From CADEED01 sp043747835 (lineage in GTDB: Bacteria > Pseudomonadota > Gammaproteobacteria > Steroidobacterales > Steroidobacteraceae), in the NCBI GenBank assembly GCA_043747835.1, contig JAYTOK010000006.1, positions 36,318 through 100,317 of the forward strand: DNA of 64,000 bases, read 5' to 3'. Position 1 is the first letter of the stretch; every line of letters begins with the position of its first letter. The notes under the pieces were generated by a model that was not told the origin of the DNA, searched no databases, and saw only the letters and a program-made list of their open reading frames with translations. A program made the position numbers and the translations under genes. Shown in pieces: positions 56,067 through 64,000 of the stretch.

Positions 56067-56160
56067 CCGGCTCTCCTCCTAGGATTATTGCCTTGTGAGA
56101 CGGGCCAAAAGAACGCTACTGAACTTAATGGAGTTGGTAAAAAATTTCACGTCTGGACAT

Positions 56161-57129
56161 TTACGACGCCTTTCGGACGGCGTCTGCCACCCGCAGGCGG
56201 AGGAAGACCGGGCAGTGATCTGACAACTTGCGTCGCGCCGCGTCCCGGGGTCGATAAAGAGAGCGTCCGAAAGAATCCTTCACGACTCCGCGCGCGAGAT
56301 CGCGGCCGAGAACGATGTAATCGATGTAGCCGCTGAAGGTCTGGGAAGGGCTGCAGTTCTGAAATTTTTGTCCCTCGGCGGTATTGACGAGATCCGCGGC
56401 AGGCGGGTCGGCATCGTCGATCTCCGTCCAGAACGAAACACCGGCAGGTTCTTGCCGCAAATCCCGGTTGAAATCGCCGAGCACCGCGAACGGCTTATGT
56501 TCCGCCGCGCGGGCGTCGATCCATGCTTCGAGAAATGGCAGCTGGCGCCGCAATTCCCTGCAACTCGGCCTCGTCGAGTCGAGTGGATCGCGCGCGCAGC
56601 CGGATTTCAGATGCACCGACAGCAAGGCGATCTCGCTCGGAGTGTCCGGGAAGAGCCGGACGTCGACGCCACGCCGCACGTCATCGGCGAGCGCGAGATC
56701 GGTGACGTCGGCTTCGCACTTGAAGGGGATGCTGCGCCGGATCGCGAAGCCGTTGTTCTGAACCCCGACGCGACCCGAGAAGCAAAACTCGCGGTCCGGG
56801 AAGACGAGACGGGCCGCATCGGCGCCATCGACTTCCTGCAAGGCGACGACATCCGCGTCGAGCGCGCGGGCATAACGGCGCAGTGCCGTGATGTCCTCGT
56901 TGCTGCGCGTGTTTTCGTGCGCGACGTCGCAGGGAATTCCGCGACGCGCGCCGTCACGCGGCGCATCGCGCGGCGTGCAAGCGGGTGTCAGCGCGCGCAA
57001 CGTTTCGGGCTTCATGAACCATTCGAGGTTCCAGGTCGCGATCTTGAGCTCGGCCGGCACGCTCGCCGCGAAGGCAACCGCCGGGCCGGCGCCGAGCACG
57101 CAGGCCAGTAGCAATGACGCAAGTCTCAT
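56161..57129 (-). CDS. Exported endonuclease/exonuclease/phosphatase family protein
   Basis: 322 aa from ATG 57129 (signal RLASLLLACVLGAGPAVAFAAS); the frame is open to 57171. Family motifs: IATWNLEWFM, VVALQEVDGADAARL (metal Glu), VLGDFNRDLRQEP (catalytic Asp-Asn) and LSDHCPVFLRL (Asp-His). Likely a secreted nuclease or phosphoesterase; the substrate is not evident. It is divergent from lemA with about 86 bases between starts. It is a second member of the family seen at the left edge. Confidence 0.9.
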   Translation of the reverse strand: MRLASLLLACVLGAGPAVAFAASVPAELKIATWNLEWFMKPETLRALTPACTPRDAPRDGARRGIPCDVAHENTRSNEDITALRRYARALDADVVALQEVDGADAARLVFPDREFCFSGRVGVQNNGFAIRRSIPFKCEADVTDLALADDVRRGVDVRLFPDTPSEIALLSVHLKSGCARDPLDSTRPSCRELRRQLPFLEAWIDARAAEHKPFAVLGDFNRDLRQEPAGVSFWTEIDDADPPAADLVNTAEGQKFQNCSPSQTFSGYIDYIVLGRDLARGVVKDSFGRSLYRPRDAARRKLSDHCPVFLRLRVADAVRKAS

Positions 57130-57215
57130 GTGCGCGAATATCTCACGTCTTGCAAACCATTGGCGCCGCACCCATATTTGCTCGCGCGCCGCGGGCGCGT
57201 CTTTGGGAGGTCATC

Positions 57216-57803
57216 ATGGTTGGTTGGATACTTCTTGCCGTCGTCGTCGTGGCGATCTTCTGGGTTGTCGGCCTCTACAACAAACTGGTTGGCGCGCGAA
57301 ACAACTACAAGAACGCGTTCGCCCAGATCGACGTGCAGCTCACGCGACGTTACGACCTGATCCCCAACCTGGTCGAAACGGCCAAGGGCTACATGAAGCA
57401 CGAGCGCGAGACGCTCGAAGCGGTGATCCAGGCGCGCAACACCGCGATGTCCGGCCTCAAGGCCGCGGCTGCGAACCCGGGCGATGCCGGCGCGATGACC
57501 GCACTGGCCGGCGCCGAAGGCGCGCTCGGCGCGTCGCTCGGCCGTCTGTTCGCGTTGGCGGAGGCGTATCCCGATCTCAAGGCCAACCAGAACATGATGC
57601 AGCTCTCCGAGGAACTCACCTCGACGGAGAACAAGGTCGCGTTCGCGCGTCAGGCGTACAACGACTCCGTCATGAGCTACAACAACCAGCGTGAGATGTT
57701 CCCGGGCAGCATCATCGCGGGCATGTTCAACTTCATCGCCGCGCAGCTACTCGAGATTTCCACGCCGGCCGCGCGCGAAGCACCGAAGGTCAGCTTCACC
57801 TAA
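57216..57803 (+). CDS. LemA family membrane protein
   Basis: 195 aa from ATG 57216, with GGGAGG 6 bases upstream. One N-terminal helix (WILLAVVVVAIFWVVGLY) is followed by the helical LemA domain (LYNKLVGARNNYKNAFAQIDVQLTRRYDLIPNLVE, LTSTENKVAFARQAYNDSVMSYN). LemA is commonly encoded next to an M48 peptidase, as here 18 bases downstream. The function in bacteria is unclear; membrane-protein quality control is inferred from the partner. Confidence 0.93.
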   Translation: MVGWILLAVVVVAIFWVVGLYNKLVGARNNYKNAFAQIDVQLTRRYDLIPNLVETAKGYMKHERETLEAVIQARNTAMSGLKAAAANPGDAGAMTALAGAEGALGASLGRLFALAEAYPDLKANQNMMQLSEELTSTENKVAFARQAYNDSVMSYNNQREMFPGSIIAGMFNFIAAQLLEISTPAAREAPKVSFT

Positions 57804-57821
57804 CAAGCACCCGGGCTGAGC

Positions 57822-59762
57822 GTGGACTTCTACGCCCGACAGGAAGCCGCGCGACGAACGACGCGCTGGCTGCTGGTCGCATTCCTCGTGAGCGTCGCGC
57901 TGGTGGTCGTCGCCATCAGCCTCGTTGTCTACGCGCTCGCGGGGATGAGATCTGGCTCGGGCGACTCGGCGCTGGTGCCCGCCGTGATGGCCGGCATCGT
58001 CGCCGCGGTCGTGATCCTCGGTGCCAGCCTGTTCAAGACGATGTCGCTGCGCGCGGGCGGTGGCGTGGTGGCGCGATCGCTCGGCGGAACCCGAGTCGAA
58101 CGTGGCGCGCGCGATCTGGCGCTGCAACGCTTGCACAACGTCGTCGAAGAGATGTCGATCGCATCGGGCGTCTCGATGCCCGAACTCTATGTGCTCGAAG
58201 CCGAGGACGGCATCAATGCGTTCGCCGCGGGCAACTCGGCTGCCGACGCCGCGGTGGCGGTCACGCGCGGCGCGATCACGCGGCTCAATCGCGATGAGCT
58301 GCAGGGTGTTATCGCGCACGAATTCAGCCACGTGCTGAACGGCGACATGCGCCTCAACAGCCGTTTGCTCGGCTGGGTCTTCGGTCTGCTGGTCGTTGCG
58401 ATCGCGATGCGCATCTTTCTACAGGGAGTGGGCGGACGTTCGAGCCGTCGCGACGGCAAGGGCGGGGCGCTGATCCTCATCGCGGTTGCGATCATGGCCA
58501 TCGGCTACGTCGGTGTCTTCGTCGGTCGGCTGCTGCAGGCGGCAGTGTCGCGCCACCGCGAGCGGCTTGCCGATGCCTCGGCTGTCCAGTTCACGCGCAA
58601 TCCGCAGGGACTGGTCGGCGCGCTGCTCAAGATCGCCGGCGTGCAATCGGGCTCGAAGCTCGAATCGCCAGCGAAAGACGAGGTGGCGCACATGTTGTTC
58701 GCGCCGGGCATGTCACGCTGGTTCGCGACGCATCCGCCGTTGACCGAGCGCGTGCGCGAGCTCGACGCGTCGATCCTCCGCGAGAAATTTGGCGAGCTCG
58801 CCGCGGCGGCGGCGCGCGATGCCGAGCAGGTGCGTCTCTCACCGCAGTTCAACGATGTCGCGGGACTGGCGCCGCGGAGCGGGGTCTCGGCTCCCTCTGT
58901 ATCCGCTGCCAATGCCGCGCCCGCGACGCCCGTCGAGATCAACACCGCTCCCGTGCGTGTCGCGAGTCTCGCGGGCACCTTCGACGAAACTCAGCAGCGC
59001 TACGCGCACGAAGCGCGCCTCGCGATCCCGGAAGAATTGCATTCGTTCGCGGATTCACCCGACGCGGCGCGCGTGCTGCTGTTCGCGCTCCTGCGCGGCG
59101 CCGACGCCGCCGTTGCCGCGCGGCAGGACGAGGCGATCCGCGGCGGATACGGAGACGCGATACTCGCGCGGATCCACGAAACGTTGCCGGTGGCAGGCAT
59201 GCTGCCGCCCGAGCTGCGGCTTCCGGCCGTGCAGCAGCTCTTGCCGGCATTGCGGCGCATGACGGTTCCGGAGCGACGTGAGCTGCGCTCGGTCGCGCAA
59301 CAATTCGCGCTCGCCGACGATCGCATCGACGTTTTCGAGTGCTGCCTCACGCTGCTGCTCGAAGCCGCGTTGCGCAGCGACCTCGATCTCGAAGACGAAC
59401 ACGGCTCGCAGTCACTGTTGAGCTGCGCGGCCGACGTCTCGCGATTGTTCGCCATTCTCGCAGCGCATGGCACCGACGATCCGGAAGCCGCCAAGCGCGC
59501 ATACCAAGCCGGCATGAAACACGCGTTGCCGAACGATCCCGCTCCCTACTCCGTCATCCCGCGCTGGCCCGAGGCGCTGCGCGAGTCGCTGCGCGCGCTC
59601 AATGCGTTGCGGCCGTTCGCGAAGAAGGTGCTGATCGAGGGGCTCGTGCGCACGGTCGCGCTGGACCGCCGTCTGTCGGTCAACGAGGGTGAGTTGTTGC
59701 GCACGGTGTGCGCGACGTTGCACTGCCCCCTGCCGCCGATTCTCGCCGCGCGCGGGAACTAA
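57822..59762 (+). CDS. M48-family (HtpX-like) membrane zinc peptidase
   Basis: 646 aa, GTG start. Two N-terminal membrane helices (WLLVAFLVSVALVVVAIS, LVPAVMAGIVAAVVILGASLF). The zinc site is HEFSHVLNGD with His166, Glu167 and His170. Two further helices follow, and the third ligand Glu is likely in RHRERLADASAVQF. A C-terminal roughly 300-residue helical region is not HtpX-like. Lies in an operon with lemA. It is convergent with metX with no gap: the stops abut at 59762/59763. The role in envelope protein turnover is inferred. Confidence 0.9.
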   Translation: MDFYARQEAARRTTRWLLVAFLVSVALVVVAISLVVYALAGMRSGSGDSALVPAVMAGIVAAVVILGASLFKTMSLRAGGGVVARSLGGTRVERGARDLALQRLHNVVEEMSIASGVSMPELYVLEAEDGINAFAAGNSAADAAVAVTRGAITRLNRDELQGVIAHEFSHVLNGDMRLNSRLLGWVFGLLVVAIAMRIFLQGVGGRSSRRDGKGGALILIAVAIMAIGYVGVFVGRLLQAAVSRHRERLADASAVQFTRNPQGLVGALLKIAGVQSGSKLESPAKDEVAHMLFAPGMSRWFATHPPLTERVRELDASILREKFGELAAAAARDAEQVRLSPQFNDVAGLAPRSGVSAPSVSAANAAPATPVEINTAPVRVASLAGTFDETQQRYAHEARLAIPEELHSFADSPDAARVLLFALLRGADAAVAARQDEAIRGGYGDAILARIHETLPVAGMLPPELRLPAVQQLLPALRRMTVPERRELRSVAQQFALADDRIDVFECCLTLLLEAALRSDLDLEDEHGSQSLLSCAADVSRLFAILAAHGTDDPEAAKRAYQAGMKHALPNDPAPYSVIPRWPEALRESLRALNALRPFAKKVLIEGLVRTVALDRRLSVNEGELLRTVCATLHCPLPPILAARGN

Positions 59763-60944
59763 CTATTGCGCGAGGAAGCGCGAGATCGCGGCCGCGAACG
59801 GCTCGATGTCGACGAGGAACGCGTCGTGTCCTTCGAGGGAGGCGAGCGGCACGAAGTCGGTTTGAGTGCCGGCCGCTTCGAATGCCGCCGCGATCGCGGC
59901 CTGCTCGTTGATCGTGAAGAGGATGTCGGACTCGACGCCGATCACGAGCGCGCGTTCCACGGCGGCGCGCTGCAACGCGGCCGCGACGCTGCCGCCATGC
60001 GCGGACAGGTCGAAGCGATCGATCGCGCGCGATAGATAGAGGTAGCAGTTCGGGTCGAACACGGAGACGAACTTGTCGGCCTGCGTGTTGAGGTAGTCCT
60101 GCACGGCGAATTCGGCGGGAAAGTGCGCGCGACCCGGTGGCAGCGCTTCGTAGCGGCGGTCGGAGGCCGGGCGACGACCGAAGCGGTGCTTCCATTCCGC
60201 GGCCGAACGATACGTCAGCGTTCCGAGCTTGCGGGCGAGCCGCATTCCCGTGATCGGACGCACGTCACCGGTGTACTGGCCGTCCCGCCAATCCGGATCC
60301 GTGAGGATCGCGTCGCGCTGCGTCGAGCGCATCGCGATGGCGAACGGCATCGCGGCCGGGCTTCCGGAGATGCTGATCACGCGGCGCGCGACGCCCGCGA
60401 ACTGCGCGGCGAAGGCCAGCACCGCCATGCCGCCGAGCGAGGCGCCGACGACGGCCGACAGCTTCTCGATGCCGAGCGAGCGGATGGTTTCGTACCCGCC
60501 ACGCGCGATGTCTTCGACTGACAGATCCGGAAACTCGAGCCGGTACGCGAGACCCGTCGCGGGGTCGACCGAAGCCGGGCCCGACGAGCCGAAACAGCTG
60601 CCGAGAGAGTTCACGCAAACCACGAAGTAGCGATCGGTGTCGATCGCCTTGCGCGGTCCGATCATCTTTTCCCACCAACCCGGCGACGGATCGTCGGGCG
60701 AGGAGGCGGCGTGCGCGGAGGGCGACAGCCCCGTGAAGAGCAGGATCGCGTTGTCGCGAGCCGCGTTGAGCTCGCCCCAGGTTTCATACGCAACCTGGGC
60801 TTCCGACAACTCGCCGCCGCGCCAGAACCGGAACGGCTCCGGCAGCGCGAGGAATTTCGTGGCAGGTCCCAGGGTCACGTCAGCAAGGTCGGATGCGGCC
60901 GCGCGAAAGTCAGTCCTGAGTTGTTCGCGCGCGGCGCCGCTCAT
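59763..60944 (-). CDS. metX: MetX-family serine/homoserine O-acyltransferase
   Basis: 393 aa alpha/beta hydrolase-fold enzyme. NAILLFTGLSPSAHA, the nucleophile in VVGASLGGMAVL and GHDAFLVDIEPF (His-Asp region) are visible. It transfers an acyl group to the hydroxyl of homoserine or serine. The start overlaps the cysK stop (ATGA). Pairing with cysteine synthase and the extended SPDDPSPGWWEKMIGP segment favour serine O-succinyl- or acetyltransferase over methionine synthesis. Specificity-determining residues cannot be assigned here. Confidence 0.85.
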   Translation of the reverse strand: MSGAAREQLRTDFRAAASDLADVTLGPATKFLALPEPFRFWRGGELSEAQVAYETWGELNAARDNAILLFTGLSPSAHAASSPDDPSPGWWEKMIGPRKAIDTDRYFVVCVNSLGSCFGSSGPASVDPATGLAYRLEFPDLSVEDIARGGYETIRSLGIEKLSAVVGASLGGMAVLAFAAQFAGVARRVISISGSPAAMPFAIAMRSTQRDAILTDPDWRDGQYTGDVRPITGMRLARKLGTLTYRSAAEWKHRFGRRPASDRRYEALPPGRAHFPAEFAVQDYLNTQADKFVSVFDPNCYLYLSRAIDRFDLSAHGGSVAAALQRAAVERALVIGVESDILFTINEQAAIAAAFEAAGTQTDFVPLASLEGHDAFLVDIEPFAAAISRFLAQ

Positions 60945-61885
60945 GCCGGCTCGGGATCGCCGCCGTCCGAGATTCCCTCGAACAGCGCGGTCGACAGGTA
61001 GCGTTCGCCAGTGTCGGGAAGCATCGCGAGCGTGACCGAACCGGGTCCCGCCTCACGCGCCACCTTGAGAGCCGCGGCGAAAGTCGCGCCGCTCGAGATG
61101 CCGACGAAGATGCCTTCGTTCTGAGCCAGCGCGCGCGCCGCTTCGATCGATTCGACGTCCGTCACGGGCACGATGCGATCGGCGATGTTTCGATTGAGCA
61201 CGGCCGGGATGAAGTCCGGCGTCCAGCCCTGGATCTTGTGCGGCGCAAACGGCTTGCCGCCTAACAACTGCGCGGCCTCCGGTTCGGTGGCAATGATCTT
61301 GACGTCGGGACGCGCCAGCTTGATGACTTCGCCGGCGCCGGTGAGCGTGCCGCCCGTGCCCCAGCCCGTGACGAAGTTGTCGAGCCTGCGGTTTACGAAA
61401 TCCTGGAGGATTTCCGGGCCGGTCGTGCTGCGGTGATAGGCCGGGTTCGCCGGATTCTCGAATTGACGCGCCAGGAACCAGCCATGCTTCTCGGCGAGTT
61501 CTTTCGCCTTGGCGACCATCGCGCTGCCGCGGCCGGCGGCAGGCGTCAGAATTACCTTGGCGCCGAGCATGCGCATGATCTTTCGCCGTTCGATGGAGAA
61601 GGTTTCCACCATCACGGCGACGAATGGATACCCTTTTGCGGCGCAAACCATCGCAAGCGCGATGCCGGTGTTTCCCGAGGTCGCTTCGACGACCGTCTGG
61701 CCCGGCTTCAGCGCGCCGGTTCGCTCCGCGTCTTCGATGATCGCGATCGCAAGGCGATCCTTGACCGAAGAAAGCGGGTTGAAGAACTCGCATTTCACGT
61801 ACATCGTCGTGCCGGCCGGCGCGAGACGGTTGATGCGAACGATGGGAGTGCGGCCAATGGTGCCGAGAATGCTGTCGTAAATCAT
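60941..61885 (-). CDS. cysK: Cysteine synthase A (O-acylserine sulfhydrylase)
   Basis: 314 aa PLP-dependent enzyme. The PLP Lys is in NPLSSVKDRLA. EATSGNTGIALAMV binds the substrate carboxylate, and GWGTGGTLTGAGEV cradles the phosphate. It replaces the acyl group of O-acetylserine (or O-succinylserine) with sulfide to make cysteine. It precedes metX and overlaps it. Promoter features are not clear in the 61886-61973 gap. Confidence 0.96.
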   Translation of the reverse strand: MIYDSILGTIGRTPIVRINRLAPAGTTMYVKCEFFNPLSSVKDRLAIAIIEDAERTGALKPGQTVVEATSGNTGIALAMVCAAKGYPFVAVMVETFSIERRKIMRMLGAKVILTPAAGRGSAMVAKAKELAEKHGWFLARQFENPANPAYHRSTTGPEILQDFVNRRLDNFVTGWGTGGTLTGAGEVIKLARPDVKIIATEPEAAQLLGGKPFAPHKIQGWTPDFIPAVLNRNIADRIVPVTDVESIEAARALAQNEGIFVGISSGATFAAALKVAREAGPGSVTLAMLPDTGERYLSTALFEGISDGGDPEPA

Positions 61886-61973
61886 GGTGCGGCGACTCTA
61901 GGTGGGTGGTTGGACCGAGACGAGCCCGGCCTTGGAATAGCGATATAACAGTTGGTTATGTACCGTGGTTGAG

Positions 61974-62822
61974 ATGAACGAAAGATTGCAAAAGCTTCTC
62001 GCAAGTGCCGGGCATGGATCTCGGCGCGGGATCGAAGAATGGATTCGCGCCGGCCGGGTCACGGTCAACGGCAAGGTCGCGGGTCTCGGCGACCGGGCGA
62101 CACCCGCCGACACCATCTGCCTCGACGGGAAACCTCTGAACCTGCAGGGGCGCGCTGACGCCACCGAGGTTCTGATCTATCACAAGCCGATCGGCGAGGT
62201 GACGACCCGCAGCGATCCGGAAAACCGCCCGACCGTCTTCGAGCGGTTGCCGCCCGCCGGTGGAGGGCGCTGGATCGTGGTCGGCCGGCTCGATGTGAAC
62301 ACCTCGGGCCTACTGCTGTTTACGAACGATGGCGAGCTCGCGCATCGACTGATGCACCCGTCGAGCGAGATCGAACGCGAGTATCGGGTGCGTCTGCGCG
62401 GAACGCCGGACGCCGCGGTGCTCGACCAACTGCGACGCGGAGTCGAACTCGAGGACGGTCCGGCGAGCTTCGATCGCATCGAGGTCGAAGGAGCGGAGGG
62501 CAGCCACCGCTGGATCCGCGTCTGCCTGCATGAAGGCCGCAACCGGGAGGTTCGGCGTCTGTTCGAGCACGTTGGCTTCGAGGTCAGCAAATTGGTCCGT
62601 ATACGTTACGGAAATGTCGTTTTGCCCCAAGATTTGCGCGCCGGCATCACCAAACCCCTGGATCTCGCCGAGATCCAGGCCCTGTCAGCCCTCATCCCCG
62701 GAGCCTCTCCCGATGAAAAACCTCAAGCGTCACCGGCCGCTGGGCCTCGCCCTCGCCCTCGCCCTCGTCCTGACCTGCGGATGGATCGTCCCCAGCGCGG
62801 CGGCGGTCAAGGAAAGCGCTGA
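61974..62822 (+). CDS. rluB: 23S rRNA pseudouridine synthase RluB-like
   Basis: 282 aa from ATG 61974 (GTG 61965 alternative). S4 domain ERLQKLLASAGHGSRRGIEEWIRAGRVTVNG at the start, then the RsuA-type catalytic core with VGRLDVNTSGLLLFTNDGELAHRLMHP (catalytic Asp in RLD) and GRNREVRRLFEHVGFEV. It converts U2605-type uridine of 23S rRNA. The final 37 residues (PRPRPRP, RGGGQGKR) are low-complexity and overlap the next gene in another frame. Confidence 0.92.
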   Translation: MNERLQKLLASAGHGSRRGIEEWIRAGRVTVNGKVAGLGDRATPADTICLDGKPLNLQGRADATEVLIYHKPIGEVTTRSDPENRPTVFERLPPAGGGRWIVVGRLDVNTSGLLLFTNDGELAHRLMHPSSEIEREYRVRLRGTPDAAVLDQLRRGVELEDGPASFDRIEVEGAEGSHRWIRVCLHEGRNREVRRLFEHVGFEVSKLVRIRYGNVVLPQDLRAGITKPLDLAEIQALSALIPGASPDEKPQASPAAGPRPRPRPRPDLRMDRPQRGGGQGKR

Positions 62823-63267
62823 TGAGCGCATCGCCATCGAGTCCGTGGTGGTGGCGGCGCGCGCTCCCGAAGACGTGTACCGCCTGCTCGTGAAACCGGA
62901 GCGGTGGTGGGATGGTGCGCATACCTACTCGGGTGCGGCGTCGAATTTGCGCATGGACGCGCGGGCGGGCGGCTGCTTCTGCGAAAAGAAGGGCCGCGGC
63001 TCGATCGAGCATGGGCGCGTCATCTACGCGGATCCCGGCAAACTGCTGCGGCTCGACGCGGCGCTCGGCCCGCTGCAGGACATGGCGGTCACCGGCATTC
63101 TCACCTTCAAGCTCGAACCCGATGGCGGCGGCACCCGGATCACGATGACTTACCGCGTCGCGGGCGCCCTGACGATCAAAGGCTCCCAGCTCGCTCCCGC
63201 CATCGACAAGGTGATGACCGGCCAGCTGAATCGGCTCGCCGCGGTGGCCGCCGCCGCAAAGCGCTGA
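62713..63267 (+). CDS. Exported SRPBCC-superfamily protein
   Basis: 184 aa from ATG 62713. Signal peptide RHRPLGLALALALVLTCGWIVPSAAA. The rest is a START/SRPBCC (Bet v1-like) fold: ESVVVAARAPEDVYRLLVKPERWWDGAHTYSG, GILTFKLEPDGGGTRITMTYRVAG and a C-terminal helix LAPAIDKVMTGQLNRLAAVA. Such folds bind small hydrophobic ligands; none is identified. The first 110 bases overlap the rluB tail in a different frame. Confidence 0.8.
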   Translation: MKNLKRHRPLGLALALALVLTCGWIVPSAAAVKESADERIAIESVVVAARAPEDVYRLLVKPERWWDGAHTYSGAASNLRMDARAGGCFCEKKGRGSIEHGRVIYADPGKLLRLDAALGPLQDMAVTGILTFKLEPDGGGTRITMTYRVAGALTIKGSQLAPAIDKVMTGQLNRLAAVAAAAKR

Positions 63268-63472
63268 ATTCGCACGGTAAAGGGGTCGACGCCGTTGCCC
63301 CCGAGCGGGTTAAGGAAAGGGATACTGATATTTCGGCATTTCCGGCCGCCGGCTGGCTTGCTGCTGCAAAAGACACCTCTATATAGGTCGCCAGCGTGTA
63401 TACAGGGCGCCAGCTTTTGGGGGGTCGTGCTCCAAGCTCGCGAAACTCTAAGCAAAAGTCGCGCCAATTCCG

Positions 63473-63501
63473 TTGACACCTTGGGGGGTCGCCACGAGAA
63501 T
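63473..63501 (+). promoter_or_regulatory. Sigma70 promoter of the tRNA-tuf operon
   Basis: TTGACA (63473-63478), a 17-base spacer and GAGAAT (63496-63501), followed by a GC-rich stretch (ACGCGGCTC). The latter is a discriminator-like sequence often found at stringently controlled stable-RNA promoters. It lies 20 bases before tRNA-Tyr. Confidence 0.75.
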
Positions 63502-63520
63502 ACGCGGCTCGTTTTTTCCG

Positions 63521-63606
<86 letters not shown>

Positions 63607-63686
63607 TTCGTGGTCAGGTTGGTTAAAGGCTGGCAGGCGGTTTGTCGACGGGAAGGGTTGTTAGGTGTGGGCCTCGGGCGTCATTG

Positions 63687-63760
<74 letters not shown>

Positions 63761-63765
63761 GCAAA

Positions 63766-63841
63766 GCTCACGTAGCTCAGTTGGTAGAGCACGTCCTTGG
63801 TAAGGACGAGGTCAGCGGTTCAATCCCGCTCGTGAGCTCCA
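63766..63841 (+). tRNA. tRNA-Thr (anticodon GGT)
   Basis: 76 nt with encoded CCA. Acceptor GCTCACG/CGTGAGC, anticodon loop TTGGTAA (GGT). It is the second Thr tRNA of the window. Confidence 0.97.
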
Positions 63842-63892
63842 GTTCTGCTGGGTATCTTTGGTAGTTAGGCATCAGGTTCAGAGGTTATCTCC

Positions 63893-64000
63893 GTGTCAAA
63901 AGAAAAGTTCGAACGAAACAAACCGCACGTCAACGTAGGCACGATTGGCCACGTGGACCATGGCAAGACGACGCTGACGGCGGCGTTGACGAAGGTCATG
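63893..64000 (+). CDS. tuf: Elongation factor Tu, 5' part, cut by window edge
   Basis: 36 codons from GTG at 63893. Reads SKEKFERNKPHVNVGTIGHV then DHGKTT, the invariant P-loop of EF-Tu. Follows tRNA-Tyr/Gly/Thr as in many gammaproteobacteria and is probably co-transcribed. The rest lies beyond the window. Confidence 0.96.
   Translation, partial: MSKEKFERNKPHVNVGTIGHVDHGKTTLTAALTKVM

Noticed and set aside
3326..61266. Frequent CCTAAC/GTTAGG words in coding DNA
   Set aside because: About fifteen copies against a rough expectation near twenty, so not enriched.

Overview
The window is GC-rich chromosomal DNA, roughly two-thirds GC by eye, from a Gram-negative gammaproteobacterium. It has outer-membrane TonB-dependent receptors (TBDTs), an RND efflux pump, Tat, Sec and lipoprotein signals, and a tRNA-Tyr/Gly/Thr-tuf cluster. 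Many TBDTs paired with exported hydrolases, together with intergenic palindromes beginning GTGCCGGGG, suggest a Xanthomonadales/Steroidobacteraceae-like polysaccharide degrader. That placement is inference. Coding density is high and there is no prophage, IS element, CRISPR array or rRNA.

Layout. 1-10.3 kb holds a cut-off exported endonuclease/exonuclease/phosphatase-family gene behind a TBDT, then tdk with a 2-oxoglutarate oxygenase-like gene. These are followed by a CtlX-like citrulline hydrolase, plsY-birA-coaX-SPOR protein, tRNA-Thr(TGT) and a PanE-like reductase. 10.4-17.2 kb is a minus-strand peptide-scavenging group: M1 aminopeptidase, TBDT and DPP-IV-like S9 peptidase. 17.3-29.7 kb is a complete N-acetylglucosamine (GlcNAc) catabolic locus. 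On the minus strand lie nagQ (GntR), nagB-II and nagA. On the plus strand lie a TBDT, a GH20 hexosaminidase lipoprotein, a fused EIIA-HPr-EI (NagF) and an EIIC-EIIB permease (NagE) carrying an extra degenerate EIIB. GlcNAc polymers are trimmed outside the cell, imported through the TBDT, phosphorylated by the PTS, then deacetylated and deaminated.

29.9-34.5 kb is an RND adaptor plus permease ending in a strong terminator. 34.5-37.25 kb is a lower-GC accessory island (about 50% GC) with four unrecognised genes. Two of these proteins carry an RNxxxH HEPN-type motif and flank a small three-helix membrane protein. This is the most likely place for an undescribed system. 37.3-54.3 kb is a pectin/rhamnogalacturonan/arabinan locus: PL26-like lyase, DUF1593 protein, GH2, PL1 pectate lyase with CHB_HEX repeats and a GH43 arabinanase with LamG domains, all on the minus strand. 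A DUF4450-like protein is divergent from them.

54.4-64 kb is housekeeping: a degenerate EAL protein, a PilZ protein, an exported endonuclease/phosphatase-family protein, LemA plus M48 peptidase, and a cysK-metX pair that fits cysteine synthesis through O-acylserine. After these come rluB overlapping an exported SRPBCC gene, then three tRNAs with a good sigma70 promoter and the start of tuf at the right edge.
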